Source of the DNA: Psychrobacter phenylpyruvicus DSM 7000 = NBRC 102152
GTDB taxonomy: Bacteria; Pseudomonadota; Gammaproteobacteria; Pseudomonadales; Moraxellaceae
DNA length: 64,000 nucleotides
Reading direction: 5' to 3'
Assembly: GCF_000685805.1 (NCBI RefSeq)
Contig: NZ_JMKP01000001.1
Coordinates: 62,001-126,000, forward strand
The notes under the pieces were generated by a model. The model made no database searches. It had not been told where the DNA came from and saw only the letters and a list, made by a program, of their open reading frames with translations. Below are positions 53,266-62,725 of the stretch, one piece after another (positions within the stretch are counted from its first letter, which is position 1; each line of letters starts with the position of its first letter). The position numbers and the translations under genes are program-made.

Positions 53266-54681
53266 ATGAAATATATCAGTACCCGTGGTCAAACCGAGCC
53301 AATGGACTTTAGCGATGTGTTGTTGATGGGTTTAGCCCCTGATGGTGGTTTGATGCTGCCAGAGAGCTATCCAAAAATTGACAGTACAACTTTAGATGAA
53401 TGGCGTAAACTGAGCTATCCACAGTTGGCTTTTGAAATTATGCGCCTGTTTGCCACCGATATTGAGGAAGCGGACTTACAAGATATTATCAATCGTACTT
53501 ATACCAAAGAAGTGTTTGGTAGCGATGAGATTGTACCCGTACGCCAATTAAAAGATGATTTGTATATTTTAGGCTTATCAAATGGCCCAACGCTGGCGTT
53601 TAAAGACGTGGCGATGCAGTTTTTGGGCAATGCTTTTGAGTATGTATTAAAGAAGAAAAATAAACGCTTAACTATTATTGGCGCTACCAGTGGGGATACC
53701 GGGAGTGCTGCCGAATATGCACTTCGTGGCAAAGACAATATCGAAGTGTTTATGATGTCGCCACATGGCAAAATGAGTGAATTTCAACGTGCTCAAATGT
53801 ACAGCTTAACCGATGCCAATATTCACAATATCGCCATTAAAGGTATGTTTGATGATTGTCAGGATATCGTTAAGGCACTACAGCAAGACGCTGATTTTAA
53901 AGCCAAATATAGCTTAGGTACGGTTAACTCAATCAACTGGGGTCGTATCCTAGCGCAAATTGTGTATTACTTTAAAGGTTACTTTGCAGCTACCCAAAGC
54001 AATGATGAAAAAGTGAGCTTCTGTGTGCCATCAGGTAACTTTGGTAATATCTGTGCTGGGCACATTGCTCGTGAAATGGGTCTGCCAATTGAGCGTTTAA
54101 TCGTCGCCACTAACGAAAATGATGTGTTAAATGACTTCTTTAACCAAGGCGTTTATACCCCGCGTCCAGCTGATAAAACTTATGTGACTTCTAGTCCGTC
54201 GATGGATATCTCAAAAGCGTCAAACTTTGAGCGCTTTGTATATTTATTGCTAGATAAAGACAGCAAGCGGGTCAATGAGCTGTTTGATGGGGTGAAGACG
54301 GGTAAAGGCTTTGACTTATCAGATGCATTAGACGCGGTGAACAACCGTTATGGCTTCGCGGCTGGTAAATCAACGCACCAAGATAGATTAAATACCATCA
54401 AAGCGGTGTACGAGAACTATAATGACTTGATTGATCCTCATACGGCTGACGGGGTGAAGGTGGCGCAAGAGCTACAAAAAGACGGTGAGGTAATCATCTG
54501 TGCCGAGACTGCGTTACCTGTTAAGTTCTCAGAGACTATCTTTGAGGCTGTGGGCGAGATTGAAATTGAGCGTCCTGAGCACACCAAGGGCTTAGAGTCA
54601 TTAGAGCAACATGTGACTGTGCTGGATAATGATGCCAGCTTGGTCGCCAATGAGATCAAAGCGGTGGTTTCTCCGCTATAA
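53266..54681 (+). CDS. thrC: Threonine synthase
   Basis: 471 residues, the long form typical of gammaproteobacteria. The start MKYISTRGQTEPMDFSDVLL is characteristic; the PLP lysine lies in NGPTLAFKDVAMQFLGN; phosphate-binding GATSGDTGSAAEYAL and SVCVPSGNFGN-type SFCVPSGNFGNICAGH follow. It converts O-phosphohomoserine to threonine. GACAGGA precedes the ATG. hom and thrB are not adjacent. Its promoter lies in, or next to, the third copy of the duplicated block. Confidence 0.97.
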   Translation: MKYISTRGQTEPMDFSDVLLMGLAPDGGLMLPESYPKIDSTTLDEWRKLSYPQLAFEIMRLFATDIEEADLQDIINRTYTKEVFGSDEIVPVRQLKDDLYILGLSNGPTLAFKDVAMQFLGNAFEYVLKKKNKRLTIIGATSGDTGSAAEYALRGKDNIEVFMMSPHGKMSEFQRAQMYSLTDANIHNIAIKGMFDDCQDIVKALQQDADFKAKYSLGTVNSINWGRILAQIVYYFKGYFAATQSNDEKVSFCVPSGNFGNICAGHIAREMGLPIERLIVATNENDVLNDFFNQGVYTPRPADKTYVTSSPSMDISKASNFERFVYLLLDKDSKRVNELFDGVKTGKGFDLSDALDAVNNRYGFAAGKSTHQDRLNTIKAVYENYNDLIDPHTADGVKVAQELQKDGEVIICAETALPVKFSETIFEAVGEIEIERPEHTKGLESLEQHVTVLDNDASLVANEIKAVVSPL

Positions 54682-54797
54682 GGTAGCTTTTTCTCCTTTT
54701 TGTTGATAGTTTGTCCGTTAATAACTTGAGTGTTAACTACTAGCTTATTAATAACCAGTTTATTAATAAACAGCAGCTTAATAAAAACCGGACTGAT

Positions 54798-54832
54798 AAA
54801 AAAACCAGAGTATTAATACTCTGGTTTTTTTC
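54798..54832. terminator. Terminator between thrC and the peroxidase gene
   Basis: AAAAAACCAGAGTATTAATACTCTGGTTTTTT, a perfect palindrome usable in both directions by the convergent genes. Confidence 0.95.
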
Positions 54833-54869
54833 TATTATTGTCTCAAATTAAGCTGTTAGTTTGTTTGAC

Positions 54870-56012
54870 CTAGCTTTGCTTTGAAAAAGGCTCAGGCTTA
54901 GGGGTGTTCTCATTAGAAGGGGGCAGAATAGGCAGCTTAATATTTGGCTGATCACCGGTTAAGGTTTTTAAGAAAGCTACGATATCTGCAGTTTCTTCTG
55001 GGGTAAACTCACGATTTAACTGAATTCTACCCATAATATTCACCGCTTCGGCTAGTGAGTTCACCTGACCATCATGGAAGTACGGATAGGTTAGCTCAAT
55101 ATTACGTAAGGTGGGTACTTTAAATAAACCTTTGTCTTCTTCTTTTCCAGTAACCGCATAGCGACCTTCAGCTAAGTTCTGAGTGGTATATTTATCAAAT
55201 ACCCCAAACTTCTGGAAGGAGCCACCACCAACGGCTGCCCCATTGTGACAAGCAATACAGCCACTGTCCTTAAATAGCTTATAGCCGTTTAGCTCTTGTG
55301 CGGATAGCGCCTTATCATCACCGCCAAGCCATTTATCAAAGCGTGAGTTTGGAGTAACTAAGGTATCTTCAAACAGAGCAATGGCGCTGGTCACTTGTTC
55401 AATATTGATGTCACCTTGAGTGCCAAATGCTTCTTGGAATAGGGCTTTATATTCTGGAATTGAGTTCAGTACTTGTACCACAAACTCATGGCTAGAAGCC
55501 ATTTCTATTGGGTTTTCGATAGGGCCACCAGCTTGCTCCATTAAGTCTTTGGCGCGACCATCCCAGAATTGAGCCAACGAGTAACGGCTATTCAATACGG
55601 TAGGCGAGTTGATGGGTCCCTCTGCCCAGTTGTAACCCACAGAGGTTGGAATGTTATCGGTCCCCCCTTTTGCCAAGTCGTGACAGCTGTTACAAGAAAG
55701 AGTGCCTGACTTCGATAGACGTGTATCAAACCATAGCATTTTACCCAGTTCTACTTTTTTAGGCTCAGTCACCGCTTCCACTGTGATTGGCTCAATGGGC
55801 TCATCACGGACGCTGACTATCGCTTCAGGTGTTTGCTGAGCTTGCTCTACATCGCTGCTCACATCGTCATCATTGGCAGCCACTGCTGTGGGTCCCGCTG
55901 GACGGATATACCCAGATATTGCGATGATCAATACCAAAACCAAAAAAAGCACAACCCCAAACAAGGCATAAGTTAGCTCTTTTCTGGGGTTGTTTTGATT
56001 TGCATTTGCCAT
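54870..56012 (-). CDS. Di-heme cytochrome c peroxidase
   Basis: 380 residues. An N-terminal membrane anchor or uncleaved signal (about 12-32: LTYALFGVVLFLVLVLIIAI), an Ala/Glu-rich linker to about 85, then two haem c domains with CxxCH motifs CNSCH (about 105) and CIACH (about 252). LGKMLWFDTRLSKSGTLSCN, GPINSPTVLNSRYSLAQFWD and FKVPTLRNIELTYPYFHDGQ are family marks. It reduces H2O2 in the periplasm using cytochrome c. MauG-type relatives share the motifs; the peroxidase is more likely given its length and context-free position. Confidence 0.92.
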   Translation of the reverse strand: MANANQNNPRKELTYALFGVVLFLVLVLIIAISGYIRPAGPTAVAANDDDVSSDVEQAQQTPEAIVSVRDEPIEPITVEAVTEPKKVELGKMLWFDTRLSKSGTLSCNSCHDLAKGGTDNIPTSVGYNWAEGPINSPTVLNSRYSLAQFWDGRAKDLMEQAGGPIENPIEMASSHEFVVQVLNSIPEYKALFQEAFGTQGDINIEQVTSAIALFEDTLVTPNSRFDKWLGGDDKALSAQELNGYKLFKDSGCIACHNGAAVGGGSFQKFGVFDKYTTQNLAEGRYAVTGKEEDKGLFKVPTLRNIELTYPYFHDGQVNSLAEAVNIMGRIQLNREFTPEETADIVAFLKTLTGDQPNIKLPILPPSNENTPKPEPFSKQS

Positions 56013-56423
56013 AGGTTACCTACCTATTAATTCATATTGTGATAATAAGAAGTTGGGTTGATTTAGGGAAATCTTGTCGCACGTTAAATCAAAAGTAGCC
56101 TAACGCTTTAAACTAATTTTTAGTAAAAATATCAGTTAGTTAAGTAACAATTGTTTTAAACCCATAATATCATTATGGGTATTGAATGTATAGACCACAG
56201 CGTCAGTCGTTCTAGGCGAGAACGGCAAATAAAACTAAAAAATAATTTCCCTTTTAGCAGACGTCAGGGCTTATATTATCGATATTCCATAATGTGTTTA
56301 GACACGAACAGCGGCGGTATTGGTTAGTAATTAAATAAAATCAATGTTTGCTATTAGTATCCCTGATATTCCTGTAGTATTTAAAACTGAGAATAGCCGC
56401 CGATATAAAAGGGTTTACCGTCA
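56013..56423. other. Divergent spacer between peroxidase gene and dprA
   Basis: About 410 AT-rich bases carrying both promoters. No OxyR-like or other operator could be identified by eye, and no gene seen. Confidence 0.45.
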
Positions 56424-57671
56424 ATGACAATCGCAACTAAACCCAGGGATGGGCAACAGTTAACGCCAGAGCAGCAAGCTGTGTTACTTATCTGGCAACG
56501 GGTAAACACTTCGTTATCAGCCTTTTATAAGCTAATAGCTCACTTTGAGACAGCACAATTGGCACTGCAAGCGAGCAGCAGTCAGTGGCAAGATTTGGGT
56601 ATTCATAAAAAACATCTTGAGCGGCATAAGCAGGCCAGTGCTGCTGAGGACACGCAGTTTATCGCTCAGCTTGAGCAGCGCATGGCGGCTGGTGAGTTTC
56701 AGATATTGTTTCAACAAGATGTAGACTATCCACGGCAGCTTTTAGGCTTGTTTGATCCGCCGCCCTTGTTGTTTTATCGGGGCAATAAGCAGCGCTTGAA
56801 TCAAGCTCAGATTGCCATAGTGGGTAGCCGTAAGCCGACCCAAAAGGCGCAGCGTTTTACCTTTGATATGGCACAGTATCTGGCGAAGTCCGGATTTATT
56901 ATTTGTAGTGGATTGGCCCAAGGTGTGGATGCTCAAGCGCATTTGGGGGCGTTGTCTCAGCCTTCTGAATATGCGGGGCGTAGTGTGGGTGTGATGGGTA
57001 CCGGTATTGATGTGTGCTATCCCAAACAACATCGGGCCTTGTTTGAGCGGATGATCCTGGAGGGTGGCTGTATTATCAGTGAGCTTTTTCCTGGGACGTT
57101 GCCTCACAAGCATACTTTTCCTAGGCGCAATAGAGTTGTGGCGGGGCTCAGTTTGGGCACTGTAGTAACCGAAGCGGCGCTACAAAGTGGCTCACTGATT
57201 ACCGCTCGGCTGACCTCAGAGCAAGGCAAGCAAGTGTTTGCGCTGCCCAGTGATATCGATAATATTAATGCTCAAGGTTGCCATCATCTGATTCGTGAGG
57301 GGGCCTCACTGGTGTATCATCCGGATCAAATCATAAGTGATTTAAGCCATCAGCTGCTTGAACCCGTGCTGATAGCAGATAGTAAAGACGATGCAAGCGG
57401 TAATCACCAACACTTAAGTTCAAGCTCTGCATTCTCTAGTAGCGCCATTACACCTAACAATAACGCAAATCCTATTCTAAAACCGCAGAAGTCTGTTACT
57501 ATTTCTGAGCACCTGCAGCCTTTGTGGGTGCATATCCAATTTGAGTTGCAGGATTTAGATGCATTAATTGCCAAAACTAAATTAGATACCGCCACCTTAT
57601 TGAGTCAGCTGATGGAGCTTGAATTAGAGGGTGCTATTTGTGAAGTCGGCGGTCATTATCAGCGTCTTTAA
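56424..57671 (+). CDS. dprA: DNA-processing protein DprA
   Basis: 415 residues. An N-terminal SAM-like domain (about 15-80), the Rossmann-like core from 120 (AIVGSRKPTQKAQRFTFDMA, ICSGLAQGVDAQAHLGAL, VMGTGIDVCYPKQHRALF, FPRRNRVVAGLSLGTVVTEA, ALPSDIDNINAQGCHHLI), then a Ser/Asn-rich linker and a C-terminal winged helix (about 355-415). It guards incoming single-stranded DNA and loads RecA in natural transformation. A member of the natural-competence set; the rest of that set lies outside. A tsaC-type gene follows after 77 bases, as in many bacteria. Confidence 0.96.
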   Translation: MTIATKPRDGQQLTPEQQAVLLIWQRVNTSLSAFYKLIAHFETAQLALQASSSQWQDLGIHKKHLERHKQASAAEDTQFIAQLEQRMAAGEFQILFQQDVDYPRQLLGLFDPPPLLFYRGNKQRLNQAQIAIVGSRKPTQKAQRFTFDMAQYLAKSGFIICSGLAQGVDAQAHLGALSQPSEYAGRSVGVMGTGIDVCYPKQHRALFERMILEGGCIISELFPGTLPHKHTFPRRNRVVAGLSLGTVVTEAALQSGSLITARLTSEQGKQVFALPSDIDNINAQGCHHLIREGASLVYHPDQIISDLSHQLLEPVLIADSKDDASGNHQHLSSSSAFSSSAITPNNNANPILKPQKSVTISEHLQPLWVHIQFELQDLDALIAKTKLDTATLLSQLMELELEGAICEVGGHYQRL

Positions 57672-57748
57672 ACGCCCTGCCTATTTTTATTATTGTTATT
57701 AAATAGATGGCTTATAGGCTGTCTATTATGTCAACGAAGTCCTAAATT

Positions 57749-58423
57749 ATGAACTGTAATATCAAGCCAAATGGCGCTACTACCACAAGTCCTGAGCAAG
57801 CTGCAAACTGGTTAAAGCAAGGTCAGCTTCTGGCTTATCCTACCGAGAGTGTTTGGGGAATCGGCTGTGATGCCTACAACCAAGTTGCCGTTGAGCAGAT
57901 ATTGGCCATAAAAAACAGGCCAAGTGAGAAGGGGATGATAGTAGTAACTGACAGTATTGAGCGCATTAGGCCATTATTACAGCCGTTGCCACAACAGCGT
58001 CAGCAGCAAGTCATAGCCAGCTGGTTACAGCAAACAAGTGATGAGATTGGCGCCAATAGCAGACAAGCACACACTTGGTTGTTGCCGCTAAAACAAGCTC
58101 AATTTAAGGACCAAAGTAAGCCCGATAGTCCGCTTCAAGCTGAAGTGCCTTATTGGATTACCGGCAAACATGACTCGATTGCGGTTCGGGTCATCGCGCA
58201 TCCGTTAATTGCTCAGTTGTGTGAGCAAATGGTGAGCAGTAGCAACCCCTATGGGCTCATTGTCTCAACCAGTTGTAACCCATCGGGAGAGACGCCCGCC
58301 AAGAGTTTTGAGCAGGCGTATGCTTATTTTGGGCAAGATATAGCTTATCTACAAGGGGATACTTTGGGATATGTTTTGCCGAGCCAAATCAGTGATGCGT
58401 TAAGCGGGCAGGTGATTCGCTAA
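57749..58423 (+). CDS. tsaC: Threonylcarbamoyl-AMP synthase TsaC (YrdC domain)
   Basis: 224 residues, longer than the ~190 of E. coli TsaC. QLLAYPTESVWGIGCDAYNQ with AIKNRPSEKGMIVV holds the ATP/threonine site; DSIAVRVIAHPLIAQLCEQM and LIVSTSCNPSGETPAKS complete the YrdC domain. The Sua5 C-terminal domain is absent, so this is the short TsaC form. An insertion near 105-145 adds the extra length. It makes threonylcarbamoyl-adenylate for t6A37 in tRNA. It follows dprA closely. Confidence 0.93.
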   Translation: MNCNIKPNGATTTSPEQAANWLKQGQLLAYPTESVWGIGCDAYNQVAVEQILAIKNRPSEKGMIVVTDSIERIRPLLQPLPQQRQQQVIASWLQQTSDEIGANSRQAHTWLLPLKQAQFKDQSKPDSPLQAEVPYWITGKHDSIAVRVIAHPLIAQLCEQMVSSSNPYGLIVSTSCNPSGETPAKSFEQAYAYFGQDIAYLQGDTLGYVLPSQISDALSGQVIR

Positions 58424-58523
58424 TTTTATTTGCTAGACCATCCAGCTTGAATCAAACAGTACCACAACTTTACCTCAGTCACAGAATTCCATTGCCGTTT
58501 ATTTAATAACACAAGGATGAGAT

Positions 58524-59468
58524 ATGAATATTCTAATTAGTGGCGGTTCCGGCTTTATTGGTCAGGCGTTAAGCCGATATTTACAAGGTGACCTAATCAC
58601 CTCAAGCAGATCGAGCACTCAAAATACTAGCGCCAATATAACCTGGCTGACTCGAGACATCAGTCAGCCGCATCCTAACTTCGTTAGCTTGATGAGCTAT
58701 GAGCAGCTAAAAACCACCGAATCAACTTTTGAGGTGATTATTAATCTGGCGGGAGCGGGGATAGCAGACAAGCGCTGGAGTGATGAGCGCAAAGAGTTAC
58801 TGCTACAAAGTCGGCTGAAACCTACCCAAGCTTTACTGGACTACATTGGCCGTATTGAAAATAAGCCTAAGTTATTGTTGAGCGGATCAGCAGTTGGCTG
58901 GTATGGGGCTCAAGGGAATAAAGTACTGGATGAGACCAGTGGCTTTGTGGATGACTTTGCGCATCAGATTTGTGCCAGTTGGGAGGAGCAAGCCTGTCTT
59001 GCTACCCAGTTTGGCGTTCCTGTTGCCTTAGTGCGTACTGGTATTGTGATTCATCCTAAAGGCGGAATGATAGCCAAGTTGCTACCCCCTTTTAAAATGG
59101 GTGTGGGAGGTCAGTTGGGCAGCGGCGAGCAAATAATGAGCTGGATCAGCTTGCAAGACTGGGTACGTGCAGCCATTCTCGTTATTGAGGAACAATTAAA
59201 TCAAGCTCCTAAGGCGGCGGATAATGTGAAAATATATAACTTCACCACGCCAACGCCAGTTACTAACAAACAGTTTACTAAACAGTTAGGTGACTGGTTA
59301 AATAGACCTACCCTGATGACTTTACCCGAGTGGTTGTTAAAGCTAATGTTTGGAGAGATGGCAACCCTGCTGATGGACGGACAAAAAGTCTTGCCGACTG
59401 CTTTATTGGATTTAGGTTTTGAGTTTCAGCATGAGACCATACAACAAGCGTTACAACAGCAAAGCTAA
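58524..59468 (+). CDS. TIGR01777-family SDR epimerase (YfcH-like)
   Basis: 314 residues. The NAD(P) motif NILISGGSGFIGQALSRYLQ opens an extended SDR fold; INLAGAGIADKRWSDERKEL and SAVGWYGAQGNKVLDETSGF are family marks, with the YxxxK-type position degenerate; the C-terminal DUF1731-like part (EWLLKLMFGEMATLLMDGQK) is present. The reaction is unknown. Last of the dprA-tsaC-epimerase series, possibly co-transcribed. Confidence 0.9.
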   Translation: MNILISGGSGFIGQALSRYLQGDLITSSRSSTQNTSANITWLTRDISQPHPNFVSLMSYEQLKTTESTFEVIINLAGAGIADKRWSDERKELLLQSRLKPTQALLDYIGRIENKPKLLLSGSAVGWYGAQGNKVLDETSGFVDDFAHQICASWEEQACLATQFGVPVALVRTGIVIHPKGGMIAKLLPPFKMGVGGQLGSGEQIMSWISLQDWVRAAILVIEEQLNQAPKAADNVKIYNFTTPTPVTNKQFTKQLGDWLNRPTLMTLPEWLLKLMFGEMATLLMDGQKVLPTALLDLGFEFQHETIQQALQQQS

Positions 59469-59482
59469 GTAAGAATATCTAA

Positions 59483-59536
59483 AGTTTCACGTGGAACAGG
59501 CTATGGATATGGATTGTTATCGTTCCACGTGAAACA
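59483..59536. promoter_or_regulatory. Pair of inverted parS-like sites
   Basis: AGTTTCACGTGGAACA (59483-59498) and CGTTCCACGTGAAACA (59521-59536) are hybrids of the Bacillus and Pseudomonas parS forms, in inverted orientation 38 bases apart. Together they can also form a long hairpin between two convergent genes. Confidence 0.65.
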
Positions 59537-59581
59537 CGAAGCGTAGTTTTTAATTGGATTGGCGGTTAGGTAAATGAGCAG

Positions 59582-60055
59582 TCAGTTACGAGTTAGATTG
59601 TTTTTTCTTAGCTCGACACGAATGGCAAAAATAACTGCAGTAAGCACAGCCACTAATAGCGATAAAATAGCGCCAGTAAAAATCGTATTAAGTAAGGCAA
59701 ATAAGAAAGGATAAAGATTCTGGCTGATGCCCAAGTGATCATTGGTGATGCCAACTGAAATAATACCTGCCCACAGCTCGGGGGCAATCGGCCATCCAAA
59801 TATTAAAAACAGATTCATGAACTGCAGACCTGCTTTAATGAACACACTGCGGCGCAGAGCATTGTGCAATTGGGTGTAGCCCCGCTTAAGCAAGTAAGCA
59901 TCGAGCGAGCCATATATCAAAATAAATATTGCAATACCTAGTAGCATACCGGCAAAAGCTGACGGGATCGGCCTCAATAGCATGCTGCCCCAAATAAAGC
60001 TAGCTAAGGCATTGACTAATACCCAAAATCCCCAAAACAACCAATGGTTCTTCAT
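59582..60055 (-). CDS. Multi-pass membrane protein, unknown
   Basis: 157 residues with four hydrophobic segments: about 5-27 (LFWGFWVLVNALASFIWGSM), 33-53 (FAGMLLGIAIFILIYGSLDA), 73-95 (AGLQFMNLFLIFGWPIAPEL) and 113-145. The loop 55-72 is basic (LLKRGYTQLHNALRRS), so the N-terminus is probably inside. No family recognised. It lies just downstream of the adaptor lipoprotein gene, on the same strand, 72 bases away, so the two may be co-transcribed. Confidence 0.65.
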   Translation of the reverse strand: MKNHWLFWGFWVLVNALASFIWGSMLLRPIPSAFAGMLLGIAIFILIYGSLDAYLLKRGYTQLHNALRRSVFIKAGLQFMNLFLIFGWPIAPELWAGIISVGITNDHLGISQNLYPFLFALLNTIFTGAILSLLVAVLTAVIFAIRVELRKNNLTRN

Positions 60056-60127
60056 TTAATGCTCCAGCCCATTATTAGTGATGTACTCCTCAATAGTTTA
60101 TTGTGCAAAGCTGTACTCCATAGCCTG

Positions 60128-61417
60128 TTAGTGTACTGAAAGGGTTTTGCCATCTGAGTTTCTAGGTAAGTCAGCGAGGCATACCAAGCTTTCATTACTA
60201 ATGCCGCTAACCAAGAATTGATCAGAGTCGGCAAAGTATTGCACCACCTCTATGGGCGTATATACCAGTTTCTGTGCTTGATCCACTACCCAAACATAGC
60301 CTTTGATAGGGCTGTTTGGGCGAGGGCGTTTTTTGGTTAATCCATCAAGTTTGGCTTCATGAATGGCACTTCTAGGCAAGCGAACCCCAAGCTCAATTTG
60401 ACCGTACTCAATACTCATCGACGCTTGCATCCCCGGTTTTAATAAAGCCTTGCTGTTCTCACCCGCTACTAAGGGGGCATGGACCATCAAAGTATCCGAT
60501 TCAGGATCTGGGGAGATATTACTGATTTGACCGGTAAACTCTTTTTGTAAGTCATGAACAGTAAAATAAACTGGCTTGCCAACTGAAAGCTGTGACTGAG
60601 TCGATAGCGGTAGCTTACCTATGAGTTGTAACTTCTTTGGGTTGGCCACGGTTATCACCGGAGAGGACGGGTTATCTTGATCCGAGTTAGGCTTGCGGGA
60701 TTCGTCACTTTCATTATTTTCGTCTTTACTCTCTATGCCTTTATTTTCTACACTTTGACTCTTTTTAGCTTCATTACGGTCCTTATTGCCTTGAGCACTA
60801 TTCTGAGCATTGTTGTCTTGATCATCCTTGGCTACAGAGCCGTCCTCATTGGTTTGAGAGGGATCGAAGATTTTGGTGATGCTGCCGCTAATGGGTGATT
60901 TTAAAACCAAGGTTACGGGTACTAGTTTCTCTTCTTGTTTTGAAGTAGAAGAGGTGTCTGAGGTTGAGGAAGGCGTGTTTTTGCTGCCATTAATTTGCAC
61001 CCCATCGACATACACCTCTAGGAATTTGTTGCTAATAAAAGGCAACTTACTTTCGCTGACTTTACTTTCAACTTTTGCCAAAACCTGACCTTGTTCGACC
61101 TTATCCCCTTCTTTAACTTCAATAGAAGCAGATAGGACGGGATATGGGGTGGTCACGTCCACGTTGTCAACGGGAATTAACGCCCCCTCCAAATTATAGC
61201 TAGGCTGATAGCGTTCAGGCGTGCTAGTTTGTACCAGTGAGTTATCAACTTTCACCTCATTTTCAAATACTTGGACCAGTGCCTCAGGATTAGAGTCAGA
61301 GTTTGAGTCACATCCGACTACGGCCACAGAAGTTGCCATAGCAAAAATCATTGCTTTTAAATAGCGGTTATAAGGCAAAGATTTATTGTTGGCGTTATGA
61401 ATCAAGGGCGATGGCAT
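60128..61417 (-). CDS. RND/HlyD-type periplasmic adaptor lipoprotein
   Basis: 429 residues. Signal peptide (about 20-35) ends in the lipobox VAVVGC. Two biotinyl-lipoyl-like halves (VLSASIEVKEGDKVEQGQVL; VLKSPISGSITKIFDP) flank a region where a coiled-coil hairpin is usual. An ~75-residue low-complexity segment rich in Asp, Asn, Lys and Ser (about 185-255) follows, then the beta-barrel (PKKLQLIGKLPLSTQSQLSV) and PGMQASMSIEYGQIELGVRL. The adaptor would bridge an inner-membrane pump and an outer-membrane channel, but no RND or ABC pump gene lies beside it. AGGA precedes the ATG. Confidence 0.8.
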   Translation of the reverse strand: MPSPLIHNANNKSLPYNRYLKAMIFAMATSVAVVGCDSNSDSNPEALVQVFENEVKVDNSLVQTSTPERYQPSYNLEGALIPVDNVDVTTPYPVLSASIEVKEGDKVEQGQVLAKVESKVSESKLPFISNKFLEVYVDGVQINGSKNTPSSTSDTSSTSKQEEKLVPVTLVLKSPISGSITKIFDPSQTNEDGSVAKDDQDNNAQNSAQGNKDRNEAKKSQSVENKGIESKDENNESDESRKPNSDQDNPSSPVITVANPKKLQLIGKLPLSTQSQLSVGKPVYFTVHDLQKEFTGQISNISPDPESDTLMVHAPLVAGENSKALLKPGMQASMSIEYGQIELGVRLPRSAIHEAKLDGLTKKRPRPNSPIKGYVWVVDQAQKLVYTPIEVVQYFADSDQFLVSGISNESLVCLADLPRNSDGKTLSVH

Positions 61418-61639
61418 GAAAGAGGTCCTATAGTGGTCAAGTAGTGGGCGCGGTCTAAAAATAGCTACTGAGCTAAAAAGCGAGTAAAAGTAATAAAAAA
61501 TAACGATAAAAAAACAAGTATATAGTGCATTTTAAGGCATCAACCCCATAAAGTTGTTAGTGGATTGTTTTAAGTTTGTGCTTAGGGGTTGAAATTTAGG
61601 CCTATAACCTTTATCAACCACTAAGAATATATAAAAAAA

Positions 61640-61701
61640 GTCACTTAAGAAAATACAAAATAAGGCATTACTTATAAGTCAGTCACTTAAAGGTCACTTA
61701 A
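61640..61701 (+). repeat. GTCACTTAA repeats before grpE
   Basis: GTCACTTAA at 61640-61648, 61682-61690 and 61693-61701, with a near copy GCCACTTA at 61706-61713. They occur in the 427-base spacer 61418-61844, which otherwise is AT-rich and gene-free. The same word is in the ribD leader. Confidence 0.45.
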
Positions 61702-61844
61702 AGTAAGCCACTTATTTAACTGATACAAGTATTAACCAATACAAGCAATCAAATAATTTATAAAATTCACAGCTTAAATAAGGCTTTTATAACTCAAAAA
61801 CATAAAGCTTTATATCAAGCTACCTAAGCTACTAAGGAGATACC

Positions 61845-62471
61845 ATGAGTAATAATGAAGAGAATAAGGCAGCCCCAAATCTTGAGCGTGATGCTGAGGG
61901 TTCAAATGTGGCTCATGACAATATTGATCGTTCAGAAACCGTTCTAGAACAAACTATGAATGAGTTTAATCCAGAAGTAAATGGCGATGAGACCATAGCG
62001 AATAATATTGATGTAAGTGTTTATGAAGAGCGTATTGCGCAATTAGAAGGCGAAGTAAAAGCGGCCAAAGAAGGTCAAGCGCGCGCTAATGCAGATGCTT
62101 ATAACGCCCAAAAGCGTATGGAACAAGAAACCGAAAAGAGCCGTAAATTTGCGCTACAAAAATTTGCCAAAGAGCTTTTAGAAGTGGTAGATAACCTAGA
62201 GCGTGCCATTGTTAGTGTCCAAGCAGACGATGATGCTGATGATGCTATCTTAGAAGGGGTGAAGCTAACCCACAAATCATTCTTAACCGTGCTAAATAAG
62301 CATGGCGTTGAAGTGGTTGATCCGCAGCAAGAAACTTTCAACCCTGAATTACATGAGGCGGTAGGTATTGATCCTGAAGCCCCTGCAGATACTGTGGGTG
62401 AAGTGCTACAAAAAGGATATACCTTAAATGGCCGTTTATTGCGTCCAGCCATGGTAAAAGTAGGTCAGTAA
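61845..62471 (+). CDS. grpE: Nucleotide exchange factor GrpE
   Basis: 208 residues. An acidic, variable N-terminus (1-65) precedes a long coiled-coil helix (about 65-125: YEERIAQLEGEVKAAKEGQA, NADAYNAQKRMEQETEKSRK) and the C-terminal beta-domain with VLNKHGVEVVDPQQETFNPE and LNGRLLRPAMVKVGQ. It drives ADP release from DnaK as a dimer. AAGGAGATACC gives a strong ribosome site. dnaK follows after about 250 bases, the usual pairing. Confidence 0.97.
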   Translation: MSNNEENKAAPNLERDAEGSNVAHDNIDRSETVLEQTMNEFNPEVNGDETIANNIDVSVYEERIAQLEGEVKAAKEGQARANADAYNAQKRMEQETEKSRKFALQKFAKELLEVVDNLERAIVSVQADDDADDAILEGVKLTHKSFLTVLNKHGVEVVDPQQETFNPELHEAVGIDPEAPADTVGEVLQKGYTLNGRLLRPAMVKVGQ

Positions 62472-62587
62472 CTAAAAATACCACAGTAACTTCTGGGCAA
62501 TCGCTCTGAAATTTTAGTTAAACCCTATATTAATAAGGCCAAAGACACAAAAAAAGACAAAAAGTTATTAATTTTGCTTGATCTTGG

Positions 62588-62617
62588 CTTGAAAAATAGT
62601 AGCACTAAACCGATATA
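62588..62617 (+). promoter_or_regulatory. Candidate heat-shock (sigma-32) promoter of dnaK
   Basis: CTTGAAA (62588-62594), 15 bases, then CCGATATA (62610-62617); compare the E. coli consensus CTTGAAA-N13-15-CCCCATNT. The first box is perfect and the second matches in part. It lies about 110 bases ahead of the dnaK ATG. Confidence 0.5.
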
Positions 62618-62725
62618 TAGATACAAGAAGCAAGGCTTACTTAGTGAAAGCTTTAATAATAGACAGTAAGCCAAATGCTAACATTGAAATAAACACAAAC
62701 AAGAAATGATTTGGAGTTTTATATT

